Assembly (NCBI GenBank): GCA_964551975.1
Contig: CAZKFI010000044.1
Location: forward strand, 1-18,838
From: REEB426 sp964551975
GTDB taxonomy: Bacteria; Actinomycetota; Actinomycetes; S36-B12
Length of the DNA stretch: 18,838 nucleotides
Reading direction: 5' to 3'
The first letter of the stretch is position 1. The number at the start of each line of letters is the position of its first letter. A model generated the notes under the pieces. The model had not been told where the DNA came from and searched no databases. It saw nothing but the letters and a program-made list of their open reading frames with translations. Both the position numbers and the translations under genes were made by a program. Positions 7,194 to 15,388 of the stretch are shown piece after piece.

Positions 7194-8264
7194 ATGACAT
7201 CTGAGCCCACGCAGCTGAAGCAGCCCACTGCGCCCACACGCCCGTACCGTTTCGCGGTAATTGGTACCGGATTCTTCGCGCAGAATCACCTACACGCGTG
7301 GGCCGAGATTCCGGAAGTTGAGCTCGTAGCGGTCTGCGATATCGACGAGGAGCGCGTCCAGTCGGCGGCTCGCGACTTCGGTGCAACTCCTTATACCGAC
7401 GCTGCTGCGCTGTTCGCCAATCACGACCTGGACTTCGTTGATATTGCCACCACTGCACCTACTCATCGCATGATGGTGGAACTCGCGGCTGAACATGGAG
7501 TTGCTGCAATCTGCCAGAAACCACTGGCCTGGGAGATGAGCGACGCCAAGGCGATGGTGGCCGCCATGGCTGCGAAGAATCTCCCATTTATGGTGCACGA
7601 GAACTTCCGCTTTCAGTACCCGATGCGGCGTATCAAGGAACTTGTCGACGCCGGGACTATCGGGCGGCCGTTCTTTGGTCGAATTTCATTTCGTACGGCT
7701 CATGACGTGTATGCCGCACAACCCTGGCTAGTCGATAACCCCAGGATGATCATCATTGATGTTGCGGTGCACTTGCTGGACCTAGCCTGCTGCTTCATTG
7801 GTACACCGCAGACCCTCTACGCCGACACCCTGCGCGTAAACTCACGCATCGTTGGTGAGGATGTTGCCACCATCCTGCTACGCATGCCGGATGCAACGTG
7901 CATCGTCGATGCAAGCTACGAAACCAAGAGCGATCACAACACCTACCCCCAAACATTCGTCATCCTGGAAGGCACCGAGGGCACCATCACCCTGGGACCG
8001 GACTACCACCTGCAGGTCGTCTCACGCGGTCGAGTGACTGACGAGGATTTGATGATTCCCGCTCATACCTGGTCCAGCGTGCCGTGGAACGCAATTCAGG
8101 ACAGTGTCTATGCGATACAACGGCACTGGGTGCACTGCCTCGACACGGGTACAACACCTGAGACTTCCGGCGCCGCCACACTTGAACTCATGGATATCAC
8201 CCTGGGCTCCTATGAGTCGGCAGAGAGCGGTACGCGTTACCGCGTCGGCTCGCTACTGAATTAA
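7194..8264 (+). CDS. apsD: Gfo/Idh/MocA oxidoreductase, probable D-apiose dehydrogenase
   Basis: NAD(P)-dependent sugar dehydrogenase of the Gfo/Idh/MocA family, 356 residues. The N-terminal Rossmann domain shows VIGTGFFAQNHLHAW and then AVCDIDEERV. The conserved lysine is in the QKP variant of the EKP motif (K109). The C-terminal domain begins at HENFRFQYPMRR and has a D-x3-H-x2-D pair in IIDVAVHLLDLA. FFAQNHLHAW, ICQKP and MVHENFR match what I recall of characterised D-apiose dehydrogenase (ApsD), which oxidises D-apiose to D-apionolactone. The adjacent lactonase-like gene strongly supports this. No ribosome binding site precedes ATG 7194. A TAGCGT -10 at 7178-7183 may give a very short leader. 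Another pentose substrate remains possible. Confidence 0.72.
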   Translation: MTSEPTQLKQPTAPTRPYRFAVIGTGFFAQNHLHAWAEIPEVELVAVCDIDEERVQSAARDFGATPYTDAAALFANHDLDFVDIATTAPTHRMMVELAAEHGVAAICQKPLAWEMSDAKAMVAAMAAKNLPFMVHENFRFQYPMRRIKELVDAGTIGRPFFGRISFRTAHDVYAAQPWLVDNPRMIIIDVAVHLLDLACCFIGTPQTLYADTLRVNSRIVGEDVATILLRMPDATCIVDASYETKSDHNTYPQTFVILEGTEGTITLGPDYHLQVVSRGRVTDEDLMIPAHTWSSVPWNAIQDSVYAIQRHWVHCLDTGTTPETSGAATLELMDITLGSYESAESGTRYRVGSLLN

Positions 8265-8280
8265 GAAAGCCTGGCGCAAC

Positions 8281-10062
8281 ATGGCTGGACGGGACCTACG
8301 AGCCGGACCACTGGCGGTTCGCTACCTTGACGGTGATCTGCGCGACATCCGCTTGGGTAATACCGAGATCATTCGACGTATATATATGGTCTTTCAGGAT
8401 CGTAACTGGACCGCGCGACCCTGGGTCATAGAGAACTCAAATATTGAAGATCACGGTGACAGCTTCACCATCACAGTCCGGGCACGGGGCACTTTCGACG
8501 CAACCCCATTTGCATGGACAGCAACCATTGACGGCGGCAGCGATGGATCCGTTACCTACCGTGTTATCGGACACACCGAGGCACCATTTCTCCGCAATCG
8601 ATTAGGCCTGTGTGTACTGCACCCGATTGAAGAGTGCGTCGGTGAACCGGTCATCATCGAGCATTCCGATGGCACCATTGAGTCCACGCGCTTCCCGTCA
8701 GCCCTCTCCCCCAACCAACCGTTCCTTGATATTCATGCAATGACTCACGCAGTGCTTCCTGAACTCTTCGCGACCGTACGGTTCAGCGGAGAGGTTTTTG
8801 AGACCGAAGACCATCGCAACTGGTCAGATGCCTCGTTCAAGACCTACTGCACACCGATACATCTACCCTTTCCAGTGACGGTGCAACCGGATGACGTTCT
8901 CGAGCAGCAGGTCAGCCTTCGACTAGAAGGAGCGACGACCACCCCGATTTCGCCAGTACCCGAGGCAGTCATCACTCCCGACGGTCCAGCTCGTCCGCTG
9001 CCCGGGCTGGGACTACAGATTCCTCGAGGCACTCACCAGGAACTCACCCCAGCACAGGTCGAGGCTCTGGGCGCCATCCATCTTCAGCACCTCCGAGTCG
9101 ACATCGACTGCTCAACATCCACGGCAGGTGCTGAACTCGCGGCTGGAGTGCGCCAGGCACAGCAACTCGAGACCCGACTCTGGGTGGCGCTGTACGTCAC
9201 TGAACCGCAGTCACTAGGACCTCTTCTCGCGGGCCTTTCTCCTGAAGATGCGCGTGTGATCGATCGCTGGCTGATCTTCGATACCCAACACAAGGTCACC
9301 CCGGGGTTGTTGATTCAGCAGGTCAGGGGCGAAATTCTGCGAGCATCAGAACAAGCGAGAATCTTCAGTGGAACCGACCTGTACTTCACCGAACTGAATC
9401 GCGAACCGCTCGACTCCACAGCATTAGAGCTTCTTGATGGAGTTTGCTTTTCGGTCAATCCGCAGGTGCACGCCAGCGATGATCAGTCCGTACTTCAGAA
9501 TGCAGCCGGCCTTGGGGCTATTGCGTTGGATGCTCCGCGCCTGGCCGGTGGTTTGCCCATCGCTATTTCTCCTCTGACACTGCGTCCGCGCTTCAACCCG
9601 AATGCGACCGCACCGGAACTCGATGTGTCAAACACCCCCCTACCCAGTTCCGTCGATGCCCGCCAAAGAACCAATTTCGGTGCACTCTGGGCACTGCTGT
9701 CGGTCAAGGAAGTTGCCGAGGCTGGCACCATCGACGCAGTCACCATCGGGGAAACAGTTGGTTGGCGCGGCGTCATGGCGGATTCAGCCGGATCTCCTGA
9801 CGAGCAGCACTTTCCCTGCGAGCCCAACGAGCGGTTTCCGATCTGGTCCGCACTGCACCATCTGGCTGGTGAGGTCGGACTCATTCCCACACGCAGTACC
9901 CGACCGGACGCAGTGCAGGCGCTCCTGCTCAATCAAGGGTCCACACAGAAGCTGCTACTGCTCAACCTCACCGATACGCCACAGCGAGTGAGCCTGGCTC
10001 TTGATACCGGCCTACAGTCCTGGGAAATTCCCGCATACGGCATAGTTCCCGTGAGTCGGTGA
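8281..10062 (+). CDS. apnL: Probable D-apionate lactonase (ApnL family)
   Basis: A 593-residue cytoplasmic protein with no common domain name. The beta-rich N-terminal half (about 1-225) contains FLRNRLGLCVLHP, IEHSDGTIESTRFP and DHRNWSDASFKTYCTP. The latter resembles the NWTDASYKTY stretch I recall in D-apionate lactonases, which hydrolyse D-apionolactone to D-apionate. The middle (about 235-490) looks like an alpha/beta barrel with repeated strand-helix units, and a small beta domain ends the protein. The gene starts 16 bases after the apsD-like gene and its stop abuts the SDR gene, so the three are one transcription unit. The assignment rests on recalled motif similarity plus context; no catalytic residues can be named from sequence alone. 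Confidence 0.7.
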   Translation: MAGRDLRAGPLAVRYLDGDLRDIRLGNTEIIRRIYMVFQDRNWTARPWVIENSNIEDHGDSFTITVRARGTFDATPFAWTATIDGGSDGSVTYRVIGHTEAPFLRNRLGLCVLHPIEECVGEPVIIEHSDGTIESTRFPSALSPNQPFLDIHAMTHAVLPELFATVRFSGEVFETEDHRNWSDASFKTYCTPIHLPFPVTVQPDDVLEQQVSLRLEGATTTPISPVPEAVITPDGPARPLPGLGLQIPRGTHQELTPAQVEALGAIHLQHLRVDIDCSTSTAGAELAAGVRQAQQLETRLWVALYVTEPQSLGPLLAGLSPEDARVIDRWLIFDTQHKVTPGLLIQQVRGEILRASEQARIFSGTDLYFTELNREPLDSTALELLDGVCFSVNPQVHASDDQSVLQNAAGLGAIALDAPRLAGGLPIAISPLTLRPRFNPNATAPELDVSNTPLPSSVDARQRTNFGALWALLSVKEVAEAGTIDAVTIGETVGWRGVMADSAGSPDEQHFPCEPNERFPIWSALHHLAGEVGLIPTRSTRPDAVQALLLNQGSTQKLLLLNLTDTPQRVSLALDTGLQSWEIPAYGIVPVSR

Positions 10063-10079
10063 GTGTCGAGAGGAATCCC

Positions 10080-10877
10080 GTGACCAGCCATCCTGTGTTT
10101 TCCCTTACCGGACGTCGCGCTCTGCTTACCGGTGCTGGCGGTGCTATCGGCACGGTCCTGGCCAACGGCGTCGCTGCCAGTGGTGCCGCCGTGGTGCTGC
10201 AGGACCTGGCAGTGGACCGCGTGGAAGGCACCTGCGCGCAGATCCGCGCGCAGGGAGGCACGGCCCATGCACTGGCAAGTGACCTCTCAGATCCCAGCAA
10301 TTGCGGGCGTGTCGTCGAAGAGGCCGCAGAAAAGCTAGGCGGGTTAGATCTCCTCATCACGTGCGCGGGTATCAATCGCCGCAAGCCCATCGATGACGTC
10401 ACCGTAGATGACTTCGATGCCATCGTTGCAGTGAACATGCGATCGGTGTTCTTCCTTTCTCAGGCTGCACACGCACCACTCAAGGCTGCTGGAAATGGTT
10501 CGATCGTGCATTTGAGCTCACTTAGTGCCAAATACTCCTTTAACACCATTGCCGTCTATGCCGCAACCAAAGCTGCAGTGTCTTCGATGACGCGGTCTTT
10601 TGCGCATGAATGGGCCGGTGACAACATTCGAGTCAACTGCATCGAACCTTCTGTCGTGAAGACCGAGTTCACCAAGCCCCTCTGGGGTGAGGAGCATCGT
10701 CAACGCTGGTTCGACGCCACCACGCCAATCGGCCGCCTCTCTACGCCCGACGAGATGCTCGGCGCCGTGCTGTTCCTCGCCTCCGATGCTTCCAGCTACA
10801 TCACCGGTCAGTCGATCGTCATTGACGGCGGTATCCTCGCCGGCGCGGACTGGGACAGTTACCGAGATGGTCCGTAG
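10080..10877 (+). CDS. Short-chain dehydrogenase/reductase (gluconate 5-dehydrogenase-like)
   Basis: Classical SDR of 265 residues. It has the dinucleotide-binding TGAGGAIG, the CAGINRR variant of the NAG motif, and the catalytic Ser followed by YAATK (Y160, K164). The C-terminal YITGQSIVIDGG is typical of classical sugar-polyol SDRs. GTG 10080 is chosen because GAGAGG lies six bases upstream; an earlier GTG at 10059 lacks a ribosome binding site and overlaps the lactonase gene. As third gene of the run it probably acts on apionate or a derivative, at a step handled by different enzymes (ApnO and the Oia set) in characterised apionate pathways. That role is inference; the substrate cannot be read from sequence. 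Its end overlaps the next gene by 11 bases. Confidence 0.9.
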   Translation: MTSHPVFSLTGRRALLTGAGGAIGTVLANGVAASGAAVVLQDLAVDRVEGTCAQIRAQGGTAHALASDLSDPSNCGRVVEEAAEKLGGLDLLITCAGINRRKPIDDVTVDDFDAIVAVNMRSVFFLSQAAHAPLKAAGNGSIVHLSSLSAKYSFNTIAVYAATKAAVSSMTRSFAHEWAGDNIRVNCIEPSVVKTEFTKPLWGEEHRQRWFDATTPIGRLSTPDEMLGAVLFLASDASSYITGQSIVIDGGILAGADWDSYRDGP

Positions 10878-12414
10878 GAACTTACTTCAGCAAGGATCGG
10901 CTGCGCTGCTCCTCGGCACCCTGATTGCCACGTCCTTCGCATTCTCGCCCGTCGCCTTCGCGGCTCCGTCTTCGACAATCTGGGTGGACCCCATCCGCGG
11001 CAATGACGCGAATTCTGGAAAATCACGTAGCCGAGCTCTGCGCACCCTGGCTGAGGCCTGGGAACGCGTACCGATGGGCAAGACTCTGGCGCGCGGGGTG
11101 CGCATCGCAATTCTGCCCGGCCAACTCACTGAATCGATGGTGCCCAATTATTTGGAATCCCGATATGGCACCGCCACTGCACCCATTGTGATTGAAGCTG
11201 CTCGAGGCCGCGGCTCCGTCACGATGGCCTCCCTGAATGTTTTCGACACTCGCTACCTCACGCTGCGCGGCGTGAAGATCCAGGCCTCTGGGGGTGACGG
11301 GTTTCACTGCGAGCGCTGCGACTACATCACAATCGATAACAGCATCATTCGGGGTGCTGAGCCTGATAGCGGCAGGGTCGGAGATCTCGTCAAGGTCAAC
11401 CAATCCCAGCACATCACCATCACCAATAGCGATATCAGTGGTGCCAGTGACAACGCCCTTGATTTTGTTGCCGTGCAATACGGAGAGATCAGCGGCAACC
11501 GAATCCATGATGCAGGTGATTGGTGCGCGTATGTGAAGGGGGGATCCGCCTACATAGAGGTGCTAGGTAATGAGATTCACGACTGTGGCACAGGGGGCTT
11601 CACCGCAGGTCAGGGCACCGGTTTTCAGTTCATGGTTTCACCGTGGCTGCATTACGAGGCCTACGGGATCAGCGTTGTCAATAACGTCATCCACGACACC
11701 GAGGGAGCCGGTCTGGGCGTCAACGGTGGCTACAACATCCTGATGGCCCACAACACCCTCATGCGCGTTGGAGCGCGAAGTCACGTCGCTGAATTCGTCG
11801 CTGGGGGGCGCTCCTGCGATGGCGTACCTGGCGACGAGGGACGTGAGCGGTGCACCACCTACCTTGGCCAGGGCGGTTGGGGAACCACGGCGACCGATGG
11901 TGACGATAACTGGATACGCATTCCCAATCGTCATGTTGCCTTCGTGAACAATCTCATCGTCAATCCCGCGGGTCAGGGCAGCCAATGGCAGCATTTCACC
12001 GTCGCTGGCCCCTATGCCAGTGCAACTCAGGCCGCATCAGGGGCACCTAATCCAGCGCACTTTGACGACGATCTGGTTATTGCCGGCAATGTGATCAACA
12101 ACGGTCCCCCCGGTCATTCACTCGGCCTCGGCGACGACTCTGGCTGTAAGCGCAGCAACCCCACGTGTAATGACGCGCAGTTGCTCAGGGATAACCGGAT
12201 CAATGAAGTCTTAGTCGATCTCGACCCCAAGGGCAGACCTTCAGGGGGCGCTCAGACATACCTCCGTGGCATTGCAGTTTCACTCCCTACTTGGAGCTGG
12301 ACGGACATACCCGGAGGAGCACCTGCGGGCAAGACCACGCTCTCCAGCGTGGCGCAGGATCGAGCAGGAACACGCCGTCAACCGCATCCCCTGCCAGGGG
12401 CCTACCAAAACTAG
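10867..12414 (+). CDS. Secreted right-handed parallel beta-helix protein (pectate-lyase fold)
   Basis: A 515-residue exported protein. The signal peptide is MVRRNLLQQG followed by a hydrophobic stretch, with probable cleavage at AFA-A near residue 32. The mature N-terminus has IWVDPIRGNDANSG, the opening motif of DUF1565-like beta-helix domains. Successive coils follow (YLTLRGVKI, YITIDNSIIRG, HITITNSDISG, YGEISGNRIHD, YIEVLGNEIHD, ISVVNNVIHD, NILMAHNTLM, HVAFVNNLIVN, LVIAGNVINN), with asparagine ladders typical of the fold. ATG 10867 lies inside the SDR 3' end, suggesting translational coupling. Beta-helix proteins of this type are often polysaccharide lyases, hydrolases or epimerases. Here it may act on an apiose-bearing pectin, but no catalytic residues are identifiable and a binding or structural role is possible. 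Confidence 0.85.
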   Translation: MVRRNLLQQGSAALLLGTLIATSFAFSPVAFAAPSSTIWVDPIRGNDANSGKSRSRALRTLAEAWERVPMGKTLARGVRIAILPGQLTESMVPNYLESRYGTATAPIVIEAARGRGSVTMASLNVFDTRYLTLRGVKIQASGGDGFHCERCDYITIDNSIIRGAEPDSGRVGDLVKVNQSQHITITNSDISGASDNALDFVAVQYGEISGNRIHDAGDWCAYVKGGSAYIEVLGNEIHDCGTGGFTAGQGTGFQFMVSPWLHYEAYGISVVNNVIHDTEGAGLGVNGGYNILMAHNTLMRVGARSHVAEFVAGGRSCDGVPGDEGRERCTTYLGQGGWGTTATDGDDNWIRIPNRHVAFVNNLIVNPAGQGSQWQHFTVAGPYASATQAASGAPNPAHFDDDLVIAGNVINNGPPGHSLGLGDDSGCKRSNPTCNDAQLLRDNRINEVLVDLDPKGRPSGGAQTYLRGIAVSLPTWSWTDIPGGAPAGKTTLSSVAQDRAGTRRQPHPLPGAYQN

Positions 12415-12547
12415 GTAAAGCAGAGCACGTTCAGCAGGACTCACAGACTCAAACTCAGGACTTGCATTGCACCGTGTGGGCCAAGCCGATCGAGTTCAGC
12501 AGGCTCGCGAACAGGCCTTGCGACAAATCGTTCGATAGCCTGGCGAA

Positions 12548-13099
12548 GTGACTGAACAGCAGCCCTACCGAGTGGTGGACACCTACCCCGGTTTCGAACT
12601 GCGCGAGTACCCAGCTCACCTCGTGGCCGAAGTCACCGTTCAGGCGGAATTTGAAGAGGCTGGAAGCCGCGCCTTCAACCCCCTTCTGCAATACATAAGT
12701 GGAGCCAACCGCGCCAACAGCAAGATGGCCATGACAGCGCCGGTGGTCCAAGGTGAACGGCTGGCCATGACGGCACCTGTGGTTCAGGGCTCTGAAGAGT
12801 CCGGCGGATACACCGTGGCTTTCGTCCTTCCTGCCTCAGTGAGCGCCGAATCTGTACCTACCCCTACCGATTCACGTGTGCAGGTTCGCAGCGTCCCGAC
12901 AAGTATTACCGCTGCCACCCGCTACTCCGGGCGTTGGTCGGAGCAGGCATTCAATGAGCGCTGCGCCGCTCTACTCAAGGCCGTCACTCAAGCTGGATTC
13001 ACGGCAACTTCCCAGCCTCGGTTTGCGCGCTATGACCCACCGTTCAAGCCCTGGTTCCTTCGACGGAACGAAGTACTGGTCGACGTCCTAGCGAGTTGA
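12548..13099 (+). CDS. SOUL family haem-binding protein
   Basis: A 183-residue soluble protein of the SOUL/HBP23-like family, which binds haem or related tetrapyrroles; cellular role in bacteria is uncertain. Recognised by the opening PYRVVDTYPGFELREYPAHLVAEV, the MAMTAPVVQG motif (here present twice, 14 residues apart) and the closing RFARYDPPFKPWFLRRNEV. Length is typical. The start is GTG 12548; upstream GGCGAA is a weak ribosome binding site. It lies 133 bases after the beta-helix gene. That spacer holds no evident terminator but repeats GTTCAGCAGG twice. The gene is convergent with the lipoprotein gene, 16 bases apart. No connection to the sugar genes is apparent. Confidence 0.92.
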   Translation: MTEQQPYRVVDTYPGFELREYPAHLVAEVTVQAEFEEAGSRAFNPLLQYISGANRANSKMAMTAPVVQGERLAMTAPVVQGSEESGGYTVAFVLPASVSAESVPTPTDSRVQVRSVPTSITAATRYSGRWSEQAFNERCAALLKAVTQAGFTATSQPRFARYDPPFKPWFLRRNEVLVDVLAS

Positions 13100-13115
13100 A
13101 ATCTCGACGGGCGGC

Positions 13116-15255
13116 CTAGTCGTCGCCACGACCATTGCCGTTCCCACCGTTCCCGTTCCCACCGTTCCCGTTCCCACCGTTTCCGTTCTCGCCGTTCCCA
13201 TTGCGGTTGTCGTTGCCGTTCTCGTTCCCGTTCCCGTTGCCGTTCTCGTTCCCACCATTTCCGTTGCCGTTCCCGTTGTCGTTGCCATTTCCACCGTTGC
13301 CGTTGCCGTTGCAATTGCCGTTGCCGCTGCCGTCACTCCCAGCACCAGGGTCGCTTGCCTGACTTCCCGAGTCGTCATTTCCGTCAGGTTCAGGCCCCTC
13401 ATTTTCATCGGCACCGCCGTTCCCGTTCCCACCGTTCCCGTTCCCGTTCCCACCGTTCCCGTTTCCGTTCCCACCGTTCCCGTTTCCGTTCCCACCCCCA
13501 CTATTACCGTTTCCGTTGCCTCCAGACGAGGCATTGTTGTCATCGTTGTCTCGGTCATCGGAATCTTCTGCGTTGTCGTCATCCGGTGAATCCTCCGAAT
13601 TCGTTGACTCACCAGAGGATGTGGAACCGCTTTCGGTGTTCCCCGGATCCAACTCTCTCCTACGGTTGTCCGCGCCATCGCTCGTGTCTACTGACTCTTC
13701 GTCGATCTGCAGATCGCCATCCACAAGCTCGCCCACTACCGCAAGAACAGGATCTTCAGTATCACCAGGATCCAGTAGGTATTCCGCCTCAGCACCTGCT
13801 TGATCAGTGATTAGGATTCGTGCTGCCCCTGCACGACCCGGCTCAATATCAATCACGCCACCGTTCGATACGGAGATCGCAAACGAACGTTTTCCATTCG
13901 CGATCGCAGTGGTGATACGTGAGGCTGCTCCAGCGCTCACCTGAACACTTCCGGCCGCACCAGCATTCATCACAAAGCTCTGTACGCCTGGGCGAATACG
14001 GCCTCGAGTCGTAACCCGTGGCTGCTTGGGCCCATCGATCGACACTTGAGCCACCACGGCACCCTGCTGAGCCACGGTCCCTGCACCGTACTGAGTCACA
14101 ACCGGTTGGATGCCAAACGTTTGTATCGTTGACGGAAACGTGACCTGCACACCGACCACGGTGCCGCCAGCTTTGACGTAGGTGATATTCCCACCTCGCA
14201 GGGCTGCGGTGATGTCGCTTGGCGCATCCCGTGTTGTGTCGAACTCCCGCGCACCGACCTGGATGCGAGCCCCGACAGTTCCAGATTGCCGATCCATAGC
14301 CGCGGTAACCAGAACGGTGCGCGATGCATTGAGGTCCGTGTCAGCAAAGGGTGCCGCGAATACCTGCTCACGCCAACTCATCGCAGTGAGATCCATGGAG
14401 CCAGGCCCTTGACCGCTCCAGGCTGCTTCTGGTGAAGATGGATTGATCGCAGCAACGTCGTAGCGCCACGTTTGCGTTTCCTCATCTACGAGGACGTGGG
14501 TGACTTCCTGCGGAAAGTTGCTGTCGTACACCGCAATGTCATAGACGCTGCCCGACTTGCTGACTGCGAAGGGCGTGACTGTGTGACCGGCACCCTCGGA
14601 GTAGAGCCCAAGGGTGAAGCCCGAACCCTTTCGAAGGCCGTCAATCAAGGTCTGCACGACCGCACTCGGGTCTTGGGAGCGCACCGAAGCCGTAGGAGTA
14701 CTGACCTCGTCCATAAGCTGCGTGGCCCACCACTGCTCGATTTGTGAGACAACCTTGCGCCCCCGCTGAGTCAATTGGACAGTGCGGTCAGCTCCTGGCT
14801 GGAGTTGCGCTACGACGTTGCCGCCGTCGTCGAGTCGGGTGGCCAGCACTGCCATTCCCTCGCAGCGTCCCGCGGTCATCGCCCCATTGACCTGGTCCAT
14901 CCAGTCCTGAGCCGCGGGAAGGAGGATGCAGTCCTTTGATGCACCGGATGCACAGACTGCTTCCGGGCCGAACAACGCAACCATTACCTGCGAGTCCAGC
15001 GTGCCCGGGTCCCCCCAATTGGGAAAACTGAACTCATCACTAGTCGNNNNNNNNNNTAGTCGGGTCGAAGCCGTTGTCGGCGCAGGCCCGAGCAGCAGCA
15101 TCCAGGGCAACGCCTTGCCTCGGGGTTCCGGCGCATGCAGTCTGAGCAGCACTCGGCGGTGCGGCCGTCGTTGGTGGCTCTCCCCCTCCGCAGCCCCCGA
15201 GCAGGAGTGCCACCGAAGCTATGCCCACAGTGATCCAGGCACTGGTTCGCTTCAC
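13116..15255 (-). CDS. Lipoprotein with candidate Cys-His-Asn core and Asn-Gly repeat tail (crosses a scaffold gap)
   Basis: Not a recognised family. GTG 15255 begins a lipoprotein signal peptide with lipobox LGGC (Cys22), so the protein is membrane-anchored and outside the cell. The N run at 15047-15056 breaks the frame. Merging the duplicated TAGTCG on both sides restores one frame of about 707 residues. Numbered that way, GRCEGMA (C126), AGHTVTPFAV (H219) and VYDSNF (D239/N241) occur in the order and setting of papain-like cysteine peptidases, an inference only. A beta-rich region (about 260-500) follows, then an acidic Ser/Asp/Glu linker and a long Asn-Gly tail with few other residues. 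A surface protein with a flexible stalk is likely. Confidence 0.75.
13126..13512 (-). repeat. Low-complexity coding repeat (Asn-Gly tail)
   Basis: Short tandem units of the kind GGNGNGN, seen on the plus strand as alternating CCGTTCCCG and CCACCGTTC, interrupted around 13310-13410 by Gly/Ser/Asp/Glu-rich sequence. Such arrays vary in length between strains and tend to collapse in short-read assembly, so the copy number is not reliable. Confidence 0.85.
15047..15056. other. Scaffold gap (10 N), probably spurious
   Basis: The sequence TAGTCG occurs immediately before and immediately after the Ns. Removing the Ns and one copy (16 bases) joins the lipoprotein N-terminus to its body in frame, reading through FDPTSDEFSF. 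The contigs therefore most likely overlap and no sequence is missing. Confidence 0.85.
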
Positions 15256-15301
15256 ACTCTCACCCAACTTCGGTTTGGTGCTCCAGGCTGGACAGGTGCC
15301 C

Positions 15302-15307
15302 AGGCTA
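15302..15307 (-). promoter_or_regulatory. Possible -10 box for the lipoprotein gene
   Basis: TAGCCT on the minus strand (TAnnnT pattern), about 47 bases upstream of the GTG start. No good -35 match. Confidence 0.25.
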
Positions 15308-15376
15308 CCTTGACAGCCCTGCGGGCCAGTACCTCCCGACTACCTGAATCAGGAAGGGCACCATCACGGGCTGGTC

Positions 15377-15382
15377 TACTCT
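15377..15382 (+). promoter_or_regulatory. Probable -10 box giving a leaderless DUF1707 message
   Basis: TACTCT is followed by exactly six bases and then the GTG start at 15389, so transcription should begin at the start codon. There is no ribosome binding site. The spacing is the same as at the ilvB leader peptide. No clear -35. Confidence 0.45.
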
Positions 15383-15388
15383 CACTGG

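Noticed and set aside
10687..10866. N-terminal extension of the beta-helix frame into the SDR gene
   Set aside because: It overlaps SDR coding sequence and would place about 60 unrelated residues ahead of a clear signal peptide starting at 10867.
12415..12547. GTTCAGCAGG repeated twice between the beta-helix and SOUL genes
   Set aside because: Only two 10-base copies, no inverted arrangement, no promoter match next to them; too weak for an operator or attachment site.
13135..13362. Plus-strand frame rich in Pro-Phe repeats
   Set aside because: It is the mirror image of the Asn-Gly coding repeat of the lipoprotein; the repetition comes from the DNA repeat, not from a separate gene.
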